Shown piece after piece: positions 38,165 through 51,198 of a stretch of DNA of 64,000 bases. Made by a program: the position numbers and the translations under genes. Below the pieces are notes generated by a model. That model had not been told where the DNA came from, did not search any database, and saw only the letters and a list, made by a program, of their open reading frames with translations. This DNA is from Alteromonadaceae bacterium. GTDB lineage: Bacteria > Pseudomonadota > Gammaproteobacteria > Enterobacterales > Alteromonadaceae. The DNA is taken from positions 1 through 64,000 of the forward strand of contig JABSOI010000021.1 in the NCBI GenBank assembly GCA_013216015.1. The letters are read 5' to 3'. The number at the start of each line of letters is the position of its first letter. Position 1 is the first letter of the stretch.

Positions 38165-39097
38165 ATGACTCAGCTTGATTCGCTTTACTTCATTGATATA
38201 AGTTACCCCAGCGAAAATTCAATATTACTTGAATGGCCAGAAAAAATATGTGTTAAACAACACCGACAAATTATAGCCTGCCAGCAACAAGTTAATCGTT
38301 TATTAGCTGAATTTATAATAGATTCTATCGCTAGTTATAATAGCTTAATGATTTATTATTCATTAGAAAAAGTAGTTGAGAAAGTTACACTCAAAAAGTT
38401 TGTTTCTCTGATGGGTGAGATCATTGTTGATGTCTGCAAGCTATCGACAAATTCCATTATCTCGGGAGACAAGTCAGCAGAGCCTGGTCCATTAGAACCT
38501 GATCAGTTAGACATCGAACCTTTAAAAATAATCGAAATCCCCGTTTATTATGGCGAAGATGCCGGTTGGGATCTTCAAAGGGTCGCAGAGCAAAGCGCTC
38601 TGACTATTGAAGAAGTTATTGAGCTGCATAGTCAAACAACTTATCGGGCATATGCATTAGGTTTTACGCCCGGTTTTTGTTATTTAGCTAGCATCAATGA
38701 AAAATTGCGTCATGCCCGACGACAATCACCCAGAGTTGTCGTGCCTAAAGGTGCTGTTGCTATTGCAGAAAAACAAACTGCAATTTATCCGAACAAAAGT
38801 CCCGGAGGCTGGCATATTATTGGTCAAACCCCTATGGCAATGTATAAAACTGGTGGTGATCCTTCTTTGTTGCATCCTTCAGAGCTAAATCGCACTTTTG
38901 TAGATGACTCTTTTGTAGTTCAAAACCATGAACCATCATTTATACCCACTATTGCAGTAGGACAGGAAATTCGTTTCAAAGCTATCAGTTATCAGGAATT
39001 CTGCCGTTTGGGTGGGGTTTTAGTTATAGAAAGTAAGTCTTTAGAAAATGAGCCTCCAGAAAATCAATCCTTAACAAATAAATTACAAGCCTCATGA
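38165..39097 (+). CDS. pxpB: 5-oxoprolinase subunit B (KipI family)
   Basis: PxpB is the allophanate hydrolase subunit 1-like partner of PxpC. The C-terminal part is conserved: IPVYYGEDAGWDL, TYRAYALGFTPGFCYLA, RQSPRVVVPKGAVAIA, GGWHIIGQTP and DPSLLHPSE. The chain of 310 residues is longer than the usual 220-240, because of a loop of about 25 residues (around 100-125, rich in Ser, Glu, Pro and Asp) and a polar C-terminal tail (ENEPPENQSLTNKLQAS). It overlaps pxpC by four bases (ATGA), so translation is probably coupled. Confidence 0.94.
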   Translation: MTQLDSLYFIDISYPSENSILLEWPEKICVKQHRQIIACQQQVNRLLAEFIIDSIASYNSLMIYYSLEKVVEKVTLKKFVSLMGEIIVDVCKLSTNSIISGDKSAEPGPLEPDQLDIEPLKIIEIPVYYGEDAGWDLQRVAEQSALTIEEVIELHSQTTYRAYALGFTPGFCYLASINEKLRHARRQSPRVVVPKGAVAIAEKQTAIYPNKSPGGWHIIGQTPMAMYKTGGDPSLLHPSELNRTFVDDSFVVQNHEPSFIPTIAVGQEIRFKAISYQEFCRLGGVLVIESKSLENEPPENQSLTNKLQAS

Positions 39098-40209
39098 AAT
39101 ACTTCTTAACTGTGTTAAAAGCTAACGGACTGTGTTCTATTCAAGATCTGGGAAGGATAAATGCACAACATTTAGGTTTTAGTGCAGGAGGAGCCGCAGA
39201 TGAACATGCATTTCTGGCAGCAAATTTTTTACTAAAAAATAAACAAAATGACGCAGCTTTAGAAATAACACTGGGTCAAATATCTTTTCGTGCCGAGTGT
39301 TTTTGCACCATTGCCATTACCGGGGCCGATTGTAATGCAACGATAAATGATAAACCGATTAAAAACTGGCAGGTGCATCAATTAACCAGTGGTGATGTTT
39401 TACTTCTGCATCAACCTCGTAATGGTTTACATAGCTATCTTGGGGTGGTTAATGGTTTTGAAGCTAAGATGTGGCTCGGTAGTCGTAGTCAAACATTGAG
39501 TGAGATGTCGCTTGGATATTATGGTGATAAAATAACGCAAGGCAGTCTTATTAAGTTAAGTGCACAGTGTCATCCAGACGGGCAGGGAGACAAAGCACTA
39601 AAAACGATGGATAGAAATTTCAGTCACAATCAATATGGCAATCAAGTTTCAATTAAGAAATTTGAAAACTTTTATCAAAACTTTGAAACTAACTTTCCAC
39701 ACAACATTTCACACAACAAAATATTAGTCATTAGATTTATTCCTCATAAATTGTGGAATGGAATTTCAAAAACAAATCAACAGCAATTTTGCTCTACTGT
39801 TTACCGTGTTTCTGTAGACAGCAATCGTATGGGTTATCGATTAGTTAACGAGGCAAACGATTTTGAAATAAGTGATCATTTAATTATGTCATTACTACAA
39901 TCAGAAAAAGAATCAAAAAATGAAGCAGAAAACACGGGGAATTCTACGAACAGTGAAAAAACTGCAAAGTTATCTAAACCCGTAAATTATGGTGCAATAC
40001 AAATACCTGAAAACGGACAACCGATAATATTGATGAAAGAGCGGCAAACCATTGGGGGTTATCCCGTGTTGGGAAGTGTAATACAAACTGATTTATTTCG
40101 TCTGAGTCAAAAAAGACCGGGTGAACAAATTAGGTTTGAACCACTATCTTTAGAAAAGGCACAACAGCAGTTATTAGCTTTTTATCAACGCTTTAGAATA
40201 AACGCTTAG
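39094..40209 (+). CDS. pxpC: 5-oxoprolinase subunit C (KipA family)
   Basis: PxpC is the biotin-dependent carboxylase-like (allophanate hydrolase subunit 2) partner. Signatures are GLCSIQDLGR, FSAGGAADEHAFLAANFLL, TGADCNATIN, GLHSYLGVVNGF, SNRMGYRL and the C-terminal MKERQTIGGYPVLGSVIQTD. The 371 residues exceed the usual 310 because of two polar insertions (about 165-200 and 270-292, the latter ESKNEAENTGNSTNSEK). It is last in the operon. The three subunits together support pyroglutamate use or detoxification. Confidence 0.95.
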   Translation: MKYFLTVLKANGLCSIQDLGRINAQHLGFSAGGAADEHAFLAANFLLKNKQNDAALEITLGQISFRAECFCTIAITGADCNATINDKPIKNWQVHQLTSGDVLLLHQPRNGLHSYLGVVNGFEAKMWLGSRSQTLSEMSLGYYGDKITQGSLIKLSAQCHPDGQGDKALKTMDRNFSHNQYGNQVSIKKFENFYQNFETNFPHNISHNKILVIRFIPHKLWNGISKTNQQQFCSTVYRVSVDSNRMGYRLVNEANDFEISDHLIMSLLQSEKESKNEAENTGNSTNSEKTAKLSKPVNYGAIQIPENGQPIILMKERQTIGGYPVLGSVIQTDLFRLSQKRPGEQIRFEPLSLEKAQQQLLAFYQRFRINA

Positions 40210-40270
40210 TATTAATATTCTGTATTAAATGGTGTGGTTACAAGGGTTAATCATAAAAACATAAATAAAT

Positions 40271-40741
40271 TCAGTGCGATAAATAAAACTTGCTCATATT
40301 ACAATTCAGAACACATTCTATTGGACAAGCCATACGCTGCCTGGGTATGCCAGCTTCCATAAAAACATTGCCAACGGTATGGAAGTGAGTTTTTACAAAA
40401 AAGTTGACAAATTCTAACGGACAGTGAATAAAAACCTCGTGCAGATTAAGCTCTCTGGCAATGCGAAATAATTCTTTGAGGATCACTCTATCAATATGTT
40501 GATGTCGAAAAGACATTAAAACGGCAATTCGACTAATTTCACCTGAGGGTAAAATTCGACCTGTTGCTACAGGTTCATGGCTCTGATCATCACAGACAAG
40601 TATATGGTAAGCGAGAGGGTCTTTTCTATCAAACTCAATTCGCTTAGGAATACGCCACTCACATATGAAAACTTTTTCTCTAACATCACGTAATAAGGGA
40701 GCAGCTTGCTCCCACTGAACTTGACTAACACTAAATGTCAT
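40271..40741 (-). CDS. GNAT family N-acetyltransferase (ElaA/YjcF-like)
   Basis: This 156-residue protein has the GNAT layout. An N-terminal helix pair (LLRDVREKVFICEWRIP) is followed by the central strands (HILVCDDQSHEPVATGRILP, GEISRIAVLMSFR) and helix 3 (ILKELFRIARELNL). The acetyl-CoA loop, usually Q/RxxGxG/A, is degenerate here (RHQHID), so activity is not certain. It starts four bases after the roxA stop and is therefore probably in the same operon; a GNAT gene beside roxA recurs in related genomes as far as I recall. The substrate is unknown. Confidence 0.8.
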   Translation of the reverse strand: MTFSVSQVQWEQAAPLLRDVREKVFICEWRIPKRIEFDRKDPLAYHILVCDDQSHEPVATGRILPSGEISRIAVLMSFRHQHIDRVILKELFRIARELNLHEVFIHCPLEFVNFFVKTHFHTVGNVFMEAGIPRQRMACPIECVLNCNMSKFYLSH

Positions 40742-40745
40742 TACT

Positions 40746-41900
40746 TTATTCGATATACCAATAACCTTTGTTTAAGAGGTTAGTTAACAAAGTTAACTTT
40801 TTCAAACAAACGCTGAAACTTTTAAACTCTTTTACTGTCAAACATTGTTCATTTGCTAATAATGAAGCTACGGTCTCAGAATCAGTATCAGTATCAAGGT
40901 CAAATGACTCACCATTGAAGTGCAAAGCATTGTTTGGCTGATTTACAAATAAAGACTTTATTCCAGAAACTTTATAAAAAACAACATCGCCTTCGTCAAT
41001 GAGTTGTTTAATATCATCAGTAGTGAAAGGAGTAACGGGAACCAGTATTTCCAACGGATGATGACATTGGGTTAAATAATTGCCGATAAATTCAGAGAAA
41101 AAATTTTCATCCTCAAGTTGAGATAACATAAAATTTTTCAGTGAACCTATATCTTCCTGGCTTAATAGGGCTGGATCGGCAGCCAATTTACGGTCTTTAT
41201 CATTAAAACGTTGTTCACCACGATTTTGATCTATCAATTTATCTGTAAAAGTAGACCATAATTCCTGACTATTAGGCGCTTGAAAACCGATAGAAAAGTT
41301 CATGGAGTTTTCAATTGAAATTCCATTGTGAGGATGATTAGGGGGAATATAAAGTAAATCACCCGCTTCAGTAATTTCGTCAATATAAGGTTCAAAGGGG
41401 GATATTTGTTTTAAATCCTGATGAGGTATAAGCTCGGTTAACGTAGGATCAGGTAAACCAACTTGCCAGCGTCTTTTTCCTGCGCCCTGAATTATAAATA
41501 CATCGTATTGATCAAGATGAGCACCTACACCACCATTGGGGGTTGAATAACTCACCATTACGTCATCTATGCGCCAACTGGGAACAAAATTAAAGTGTGA
41601 CAGCAATGCATGGGTTTTTTTGGAAAAATTATTGACCGCCTGCATTAATAACGTCCAGTTTTGTTCGCCAAATTGGTCGAAAGACTCAAACGGACCATGT
41701 TGAACCTGCCAGTTACTCTTATTCTTATGTGAAATAATTCTTGATTCTAAACCTTCTTCCATAGCTAAACCGGCCAGTTCATCCGGTGTAATGGGATCTG
41801 TAAAGTCTCTAAAGGCATTTTTAATTAATAAAGGTTTTTTTTGCCAGTATTCATTAAGAAATTTTTCAGGGGTTAAATCGCCCCAATTTAAACGGTTCAT
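40746..41900 (-). CDS. roxA: Ribosomal protein L16 arginine hydroxylase (JmjC cupin oxygenase)
   Basis: RoxA (YcfD) is a 2-oxoglutarate/Fe(II) oxygenase that hydroxylates Arg81 of ribosomal protein L16. The JmjC core has GGVGAHLDQYDVFIIQGAGKR with the iron-binding H-x-D, and DLLYIPPNHPHNGISIE with the distal His. A winged-helix C-terminal region follows. Length is 384 residues from ATG 41900 (E. coli 373). The frame extends to a TTG at 41912, but GGACATTAGT precedes the ATG and MNRLNWGD fits the family start. It is followed immediately by the GNAT gene. Confidence 0.93.
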   Translation of the reverse strand: MNRLNWGDLTPEKFLNEYWQKKPLLIKNAFRDFTDPITPDELAGLAMEEGLESRIISHKNKSNWQVQHGPFESFDQFGEQNWTLLMQAVNNFSKKTHALLSHFNFVPSWRIDDVMVSYSTPNGGVGAHLDQYDVFIIQGAGKRRWQVGLPDPTLTELIPHQDLKQISPFEPYIDEITEAGDLLYIPPNHPHNGISIENSMNFSIGFQAPNSQELWSTFTDKLIDQNRGEQRFNDKDRKLAADPALLSQEDIGSLKNFMLSQLEDENFFSEFIGNYLTQCHHPLEILVPVTPFTTDDIKQLIDEGDVVFYKVSGIKSLFVNQPNNALHFNGESFDLDTDTDSETVASLLANEQCLTVKEFKSFSVCLKKLTLLTNLLNKGYWYIE

Positions 41901-41976
41901 ACTAATGTCCAAAAGTTGAAGTCAAAAGGATTGTTAGGGGGGCAAATTATTGAGTGGTGATACGATTTCAGTAAAG

Positions 41977-42011
41977 CTCGACAAATATTCAAGTGAGGAA
42001 TATTTGTCGAG
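41977..42011. repeat. Perfect 14-bp hairpin between purB and roxA
   Basis: CTCGACAAATATTC and its exact reverse complement GAATATTTGTCGAG flank the loop AAGTGAG. There is no T-run on either side, so it is not a canonical terminator. It lies 77 bases upstream of the roxA start. Confidence 0.9.
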
Positions 42012-42072
42012 GAAGTTTCACCTGTAAATGGTCGGTGAACTGTAAACGATCTACAAACAAACTAAATGGTTA

Positions 42073-43452
<1,380 letters not shown>

Positions 43453-43515
43453 CTAACGTTTATAAGTTAAAAATAAAAGTTTAAAAATGAAAGTCTAAAA
43501 TATAAGTTCAAAAGA

Positions 43516-44142
43516 TTAAATGCGTTTTAGTAATTGCTGCGCGCATGTAACCGTCTTTGTTCTAGCAAATAAAATATTTCTCCGTTTACCGCCAACTTGA
43601 CGCCATAAAACGGTTGCTCTGATCCCTGCTAATAATAGTGATCTGATTTTATGCTGATTTGATGCCTGTTTTAAAATTTCCGGTGTTCCGGCGACTTGAA
43701 TGGGTGTACCTAAAGGACTGATCACATCACTGTAAATGCTGGCAAAACTGGCAATAAGTGTTTCACTGGTAATATCGTAATGATCGAGTTGTCGTTTAGT
43801 TTGCTCGATACGTTCACCTAGCAGGTTCATTTTTCTAGTCTGCTTGACTAACCGTCTTTCCAGACCTAACAAACTAACGACATAACGGGTTAATTCAGGA
43901 TCTTTTTTATTTGAATTGCTGCCTAAGTGATTAATAAGCGTATCTAAACCAATGGCAAGATTGGAAAGTTCACCGCCATAAACTGCCATAGTATTTTCTG
44001 GAGAGGTAACAGTAAGGCTACTAAGCAGTATTGATAACTCTTGTTCCGGAATTTGCCCGCTGCGGGAGATTTTTTGTACCCAATGGGCAACCTGGCAAAT
44101 AGCGGCCAAGGTAATTGTTTGATCTTTTATTTGTTCATTCAT
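43516..44142 (-). CDS. hflD: High frequency lysogenization protein HflD homologue
   Basis: This helical protein of about 208 residues (E. coli 213) lies between mnmA and purB, the conserved position of hflD (formerly ycfC). Family features are TLAAICQVAHWVQKISRSG near the start and LLLAGIRATVLWRQVGGKRRNILF near the end. It is a peripheral inner-membrane protein. In E. coli it influences lambda lysogeny through CII, but its cellular role is unclear. An ATG at 44142 is preferred over an upstream TTG at 44151 because of codon type; the ribosome site is weak for both. Confidence 0.92.
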   Translation of the reverse strand: MNEQIKDQTITLAAICQVAHWVQKISRSGQIPEQELSILLSSLTVTSPENTMAVYGGELSNLAIGLDTLINHLGSNSNKKDPELTRYVVSLLGLERRLVKQTRKMNLLGERIEQTKRQLDHYDITSETLIASFASIYSDVISPLGTPIQVAGTPEILKQASNQHKIRSLLLAGIRATVLWRQVGGKRRNILFARTKTVTCAQQLLKRI

Positions 44143-44209
44143 TTTTTTCAAATGCTCTTACATTTAATACTTTATCGTATTTGGTTTATCGAATGTTTGA
44201 ATTACCGAA

Positions 44210-45487
44210 TTATCGAATTAGTGTATTAATAATTCCGCCACCAAGGCATACATCATCTTGATAAAACACGACCGATTGTCCCGGAGTCACTGAGCTTTGT
44301 TGCTCATCAAACATTATTTTATATTCACCGTCAGTTAGTGGTGTTACTGTGCAAGCGACATCTTCCTGACGATAACGGGTTTTTACCGTGCAAGTAATTG
44401 CCGCACAAAGTTCTGTGCGATCTACCCAATGTAATTGATTTGCAATTAACCCTTTAGAAAACAGGCGAGGGTGATTATGACCTTGACCAACAATTAAAAC
44501 GTTACGTAACAGATCTTTTTCAACAACATACCAGGGTTCTTCACCTGCATTACTTAAACCGCCAATGCGCAAGCCTTTGCGTTGACCCAATGTATGGTAC
44601 ATTAAGCCGTCGTGGTGTCCGATAGCTTCACCTTCAGCTGATTCAATAATACCGGGTTTAGCTGGTAAATATTTACTTAGAAAATCTTTAAATTTACGCT
44701 CACCAATAAAGCAAATACCTGTACTGTCTTTTTTATTGTAGGTGATCAAACCTGCTTTTTCGGCTATGGCGCGTACTTCAGGCTTTTCAATATGACCAAC
44801 AGGAAATAGGGTTTTAGCCAATTGTTGTTCATTTAAAGTATATAAAAAATAACTTTGATCTTTGTTGTTGTCTAAGCCACGTATCATATGCCATTTAGGT
44901 GATTCATTGTTTGAAGAATTGTCTGAAGAAGCTGAGCTTTCTGCTGACGATGTACGCAATTCACGTTGTACATAATGCCCTGTGGCAATGTAATCAGCAC
45001 CTAAGTCTTCACAGGCAAATTCTAGAAAAGCCTTAAACTTAATTTCTTTATTACACATAATATCGGGGTTTGGCGTACGTCCTGCTTTATATTCAGCAAG
45101 GAAATACTCAAAGACATTATCCCAATATTCGGTAGCGAAATTAATGGTGTGTAATTTAATACCCAGTTTATTACATATTGCTTGAGCATCTTTTAAATCA
45201 TCAGCTGCCGCACAATATTCATCAGTATCGTCTTCTTCCCAGTTTTTCATAAACAATCCTTCAACATGATAACCTTGCTGTTGAAGAAGATAAGCTGATA
45301 CAGAAGAGTCAACACCACCCGACATACCAACAATCACCTTCTCTTGTGATTGCTGCTCTGGCTGCGCTGATTTGGATTTCACTGAACTTGTATTGCGTGT
45401 TGTAATTCCTGTTGCATTATTAACATCAACATCAACATCAATATCTTGCACTGAATTTTTTATACTATTTTCTATACTAGTGGTCAT
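44210..45487 (-). CDS. mnmA: tRNA-specific 2-thiouridylase MnmA with N-terminal extension
   Basis: MnmA thiolates U34 of tRNA-Lys, -Glu and -Gln using sulfur relayed by the Tus proteins. Conserved parts are the PP-loop [25 protein letters not shown], the first catalytic Cys in [32 protein letters not shown] and the second Cys in [12 protein letters not shown]. The 425 residues exceed E. coli (368). The extra sequence is about 48 N-terminal residues, partly repetitive (DIDVDVDVN), and a serine-rich loop at about residues 177-195 after YVQREL. There is no internal ATG before the PP-loop, so the extension seems to be translated. It is first of the mnmA-hflD-purB set. Confidence 0.95.
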   Translation of the reverse strand: MTTSIENSIKNSVQDIDVDVDVNNATGITTRNTSSVKSKSAQPEQQSQEKVIVGMSGGVDSSVSAYLLQQQGYHVEGLFMKNWEEDDTDEYCAAADDLKDAQAICNKLGIKLHTINFATEYWDNVFEYFLAEYKAGRTPNPDIMCNKEIKFKAFLEFACEDLGADYIATGHYVQRELRTSSAESSASSDNSSNNESPKWHMIRGLDNNKDQSYFLYTLNEQQLAKTLFPVGHIEKPEVRAIAEKAGLITYNKKDSTGICFIGERKFKDFLSKYLPAKPGIIESAEGEAIGHHDGLMYHTLGQRKGLRIGGLSNAGEEPWYVVEKDLLRNVLIVGQGHNHPRLFSKGLIANQLHWVDRTELCAAITCTVKTRYRQEDVACTVTPLTDGEYKIMFDEQQSSVTPGQSVVFYQDDVCLGGGIINTLIR

Positions 45488-45675
45488 TAGCTAATCAATT
45501 TTGTTTTATAGTGTTTTCTACGCATTTTTAAAATGCATAAAAAGGAGAAAACTGGAAAAAAGGCGCGAAATTATAGCACGACAATTTGCAGGTTATAACT
45601 TATTTAATGCCCTTAACCCTACTTTTTACTTCTTTAATATATCTTTTCGGGATGAACATAATTTAAGTTAAATAT

Positions 45676-46284
45676 TTATAAATTACGATATTCCCCAGAT
45701 TTTATGTTGTCTACTGTCCATTGCCCAATGCTATACCTAATTAAACGAAGCGTTGGAAAACCAATGTTGGCAGTCATTCTACGTACCTGGCGGTTACGTC
45801 CTTCATTAATTGTTATGCTTATCCACGTTGTAGGGATATTTGCCCGCTCTCTGATCGGGGGAACTCTTGGCCATACATCAGGGCTAGACATTTGTTTAAT
45901 TTTAGCTGGTAAAGTTAAACCATCTTTGAGCACCACTCCCTGACGTAATTTTTCTAAATCAGCTTCAGTAGGGCAACCTTCCACCTGTACCCAGTAGGTT
46001 TTATCTGTTTTGTGTTTTGGGCTGGCTAATCGGTTTTGTAATTTGCCATCGTTGGTTAAAATTAATAAACCTTCGCTGTCCCGGTCTAGTCGTCCTGCTG
46101 CATAAACTTCCGTTATAGGAATAAAATCTTTTAATGTCCGACGATTTTGATCATCAGTAAATTGACATAAAACATCAAAAGGTTTGTTAAACAGTACAAT
46201 CTTCTGATCTTTTACTACTGGTCGTACCTTAGGGCTGAAATTTGCTTTACGCCTTGTATATCCGTTGTTTCGGTTAAGTGTCAC
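45676..46284 (-). CDS. rluE: 23S rRNA pseudouridine2457 synthase
   Basis: RluE isomerises U2457 of 23S rRNA. The 202-residue protein belongs to the RsuA/RluB/RluE group. It has [14 protein letters not shown] at the start of the catalytic fold, [19 protein letters not shown] with the catalytic Asp, KTYWVQVEG, and [20 protein letters not shown]. There is no S4 domain, as in RluE. The start is GTG. It is divergent from icd, exactly as rluE and icd are in E. coli. Confidence 0.94.
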   Translation of the reverse strand: MTLNRNNGYTRRKANFSPKVRPVVKDQKIVLFNKPFDVLCQFTDDQNRRTLKDFIPITEVYAAGRLDRDSEGLLILTNDGKLQNRLASPKHKTDKTYWVQVEGCPTEADLEKLRQGVVLKDGLTLPAKIKQMSSPDVWPRVPPIRERANIPTTWISITINEGRNRQVRRMTANIGFPTLRLIRYSIGQWTVDNIKSGEYRNL

Positions 46285-46409
46285 GTGAACTTGCCTTATA
46301 AAAAAGATGAACTATTGCCATCAACTATGTTAATACGCCTCTATTTCCTATAAAATGCGCGCGCAAAAATAAACTTTCAAAGTAAATGAATATTAATTCT
46401 CTCGCTTAA

Positions 46410-48683
<2,274 letters not shown>

Positions 48684-48762
48684 TTATCTTCAAAAAACTA
48701 ATTAAAAAAAACTAATTTCAAAAAGTTAACAGATCAAAATTAACTGATGATAATAAATAGTA

Positions 48763-48799
48763 AAAAAAGGTTAAGTTGAAAAACTTAGCCTTTTTTATT
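48763..48799 (+). terminator. Terminator of icd
   Basis: The hairpin AAAAAAGGTTAAGTT / AACTTAGCCTTTTTT has a short A-rich loop and a six-T tail. It lies 80 bases after the icd stop. Confidence 0.8.
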
Positions 48800-48857
48800 A
48801 GTTTTTGAAAAGTTAAGCATTTAAAATTCTATAATTCACCAAATTTAAGAAGAGCCA

Positions 48858-49114
48858 ATTTGATTGGCTATGTCACAGACAACTGTAGCTTAAACTATAA
48901 CATATTGTTTTATACTGCTTATTACCTAAAGACAACTTAATTTTTCTAAAGTCATAATTTTACCATCGTAGGATGGGTTAGCCGCAGGCGTAACCCATCA
49001 AAACATAATTTATCAGCTAGTTAACGGCCCAGTGGTCACCAAATATGATGGGTTACGCCGTTGGCTAATCCTACAACTATTGTAGACACAGTTAACTGGG
49101 ATATAGCCAATTTT
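48858..49114. repeat. Composite palindromic MITE, GGATGGGTTAGCC family, most complete copy
   Basis: The ends are inverted repeats: left ATTGGCTATGTCACAGACAA, right (reverse complement) ATTGGCTATATCCCAGTTAA, both continuing into ACTGT. Inside is the family core from GGATGGGTTAGCC (48971) to GTTGGCTAATCC (49072). The left arm matches the copies at 13.1 and 54.8 kb almost base for base in places. There is no ORF and about 257 bp in all. It accounts for most of the gap between icd and the next gene; 49115-49384 otherwise holds only AT-rich sequence with the promoter of the 92-residue gene. Confidence 0.8.
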
Positions 49115-49384
49115 ATAAACCTTATATTTTCTTTTTTTACACATATTTATTTTTTTGAACTAGACTTTAAATAACTGATAGTTCAAATAGTTAGTGAATA
49201 TGAGTAAAGTAGATCAGAGTAAGGGTGTTATAAAATGACTTTAGATTCAAAATCCTTCCTAACACTGAACTAATTAAAATAAACCAAAAATAAAAGATCG
49301 TAATTAATTATCGGCGACATAGCTGCTTAATATTAATTGTAGAATTATTAATCCGGTCATATTTTGATATAAAGGATAAATGTC

Positions 49385-49663
49385 ATGGCTTCGTGTAACG
49401 CTTTCAGTGTTGAATTTTCAGGTAGTGCTCAGCAATTTTTTGAAAACATTTCAAGGCTGGTTAAAAAACAGAGGGGTTCTATTACCGGAGATGCCACTGG
49501 TGGTAAATTCACTGTATCGGCCCCTTTTGTTGGTAGTTTTCACGTTGAATTTACGATATCTGGTCAAACTAGTACGATGCACGTAAAAGATATACCGTTT
49601 CATATTCCCTGTGGCATGCTTGAAAGTGCGATGAGAAAACGAATTGGAAAATTCAAAATATAA
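49385..49663 (+). CDS. Hypothetical protein, 92 residues
   Basis: This small cytoplasmic protein has no signal peptide. It has amphipathic helix-like ends (SAQQFFENISRLVKK and GMLESAMRKRIGKFKI) and a central beta-rich part (GKFTVSAP, GSFHVEFTISG, TSTMHVKDIP). The layout reminds me loosely of small polyhydroxyalkanoate-system or SRPBCC-like proteins, but I would not assign it. AAGGA lies nine bases before this ATG, which decides against the overlapping frame from 49380. It is transcribed alone. Confidence 0.6.
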   Translation: MASCNAFSVEFSGSAQQFFENISRLVKKQRGSITGDATGGKFTVSAPFVGSFHVEFTISGQTSTMHVKDIPFHIPCGMLESAMRKRIGKFKI

Positions 49664-49922
49664 AGATAAAGTTTGATTTTTATATTTCAAGCTGAAGCTA
49701 AACCACTCTATATTTAGTGTAGAATGCTTTGTCGATACACTTCTTTTACTTATTTTACTAAAAAGAGTTTATCAAAATAAAAACAACTGGCTTTTGGACT
49801 ATAAACCCATCAAGTTGTTTTTTGTTTTATAACATTCTTATATTTACCAGATTCACCATACAATCAATCTGTATTAACCCTATATTTAATAAGCCGAATT
49901 GTATCAAGCCAAAGGAATCGTA

Positions 49923-50501
49923 GTGGAAAACCCAATTGAAAAATTTAAGTCCTGGTGGGAAACCGCTTTAGTTAATACCCCGTTAAACCAAAAAAATGCC
50001 GTCTGCGTTTCTACAATAAATGAAAATGGTTTTCCTTCAGAACGTTTTGTCGACTTAAAAGCCGTTAGTGACGATGGATTTACCTTTTGTACTTATCTTG
50101 ATTCTCAAAAAGGTGGTGACATTAGAAAAAACAACAAAGTATCATTAACTTTTTGGTGGGAGCATGTCGGTTATCAAGTAAGAGTAACAGGATTGGCATC
50201 AGAAATTACTAAAGTTGAAGCTCAATATTATTGGGATCAAAGAACTAAAGATGCACAAATTACAACCTCTTGTTGCAATCAAAGCCAACCACTAAATTCA
50301 GAAAGTGATTTAATGAAACAGTTTTTGCAGACAAAAGAAAAATTTGCAGAGTCTTCAGTTGGTAAACCTGATAATTGGGGCGGATATCTGGTTACTCCGG
50401 TTTCAATTGAATTCTTAACTTTTAAAGAAAATCGTTTACATTTTAGAGAGCTATTTAAAAATACAAATAATGTATGGTGTAAAACGTTGTTACAGCCATA
50501 G
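49923..50501 (+). CDS. Pyridoxamine 5'-phosphate oxidase family protein (PdxH-like)
   Basis: The 192-residue protein follows PdxH in outline. NAVCVSTINENGFPSERFVDLKAV carries the FMN-phosphate-binding Arg region, FTFCTYLDSQKGGDI and VSLTFWWEHVGYQVRVTG follow, and a C-terminal ENRLHFRELF...VWCKTLLQP replaces the RxHDR...WxxxRLxP ending of true PdxH. The substrate-binding residues at the end are thus altered, and it may be a paralogue acting on another substrate. The GTG at 49923 has AGGA six bases upstream; the longer frame from a TTG at 49899 is less likely. Confidence 0.82.
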   Translation: MENPIEKFKSWWETALVNTPLNQKNAVCVSTINENGFPSERFVDLKAVSDDGFTFCTYLDSQKGGDIRKNNKVSLTFWWEHVGYQVRVTGLASEITKVEAQYYWDQRTKDAQITTSCCNQSQPLNSESDLMKQFLQTKEKFAESSVGKPDNWGGYLVTPVSIEFLTFKENRLHFRELFKNTNNVWCKTLLQP

Positions 50502-50554
50502 TCCTGTCCAATAAACATTTTGGGTATATATTAGGGGCGTTTCAAGGATCATCT

Positions 50555-50974
50555 ATGAAATTAAGTAAATATACTATTAAACTTGAAAGCCCCTGGGTTG
50601 AAGAGTTTGTTAATTTAAGGAAGAGAGTCGGCTGGAGAGAGACAGATTTTGAAATGGCAAAAACCAGTTTAACTAATACCTTGTTTCATGTTGTTGTTAG
50701 GGATCACTTAAAGCTTATTGGAATGGGACGGGTGATTGGTGATGGCTCAATGTATTTTTATGTTCAGGATATTGTAGTTGAGCCTGATTATCAAAAGCAG
50801 GGGATTGGTCATATCCTTATGCAGCAAATAGAAATTTTTTTATCAAAGCATACTAAATCAGGGGCAACGATCACACTGATGGCAGCAAAAGGAAAAGAAG
50901 GGTTTTATAGGCGTTATGGTTATGTTGAAAGACCAAATGATTCCACAGGTAACGGAATGTTCAAACTTATATGA
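50555..50974 (+). CDS. GNAT family N-acetyltransferase
   Basis: This 139-residue GNAT protein has FVNLRKRVGWRETD in the first helices, the core VVVRDHLKLIGMGRVIGDG, then YVQDIVVEPDYQKQGIGHILM. The last stretch contains the acetyl-CoA pyrophosphate loop Q-K-Q-G-I-G, and FYRRYGYVERP is the usual terminal strand. The conserved motif A makes it likely active. The substrate is unknown. It lies 53 bases after the PdxH-like gene on the same strand and could share its transcript. Confidence 0.88.
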   Translation: MKLSKYTIKLESPWVEEFVNLRKRVGWRETDFEMAKTSLTNTLFHVVVRDHLKLIGMGRVIGDGSMYFYVQDIVVEPDYQKQGIGHILMQQIEIFLSKHTKSGATITLMAAKGKEGFYRRYGYVERPNDSTGNGMFKLI

Positions 50975-51198
50975 CCTTTTTTCAATGTAAAATGTAAATA
51001 AGTATGTGTAAGTAATACATCTTTAGTTTACATTTATTTAACATAAACCTATGCATATTAACCATTTAAGTCATAGATCACTCAAAACCACACCAGCAAG
51101 TACGAACAAGTTATTACATTCAGAAATTGTCATTTAACACTTAATGTCTTGTCTTCATTTATAATTCCCCCCATCAATGCCTTACATTAAGATAAATT

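Noticed and set aside
49380-49586. Alternative ORF overlapping the 92-residue gene
   Set aside because: The ribosome site AAGGA spacing favours the ATG at 49385, and the alternative product looks like frame-shadow sequence.
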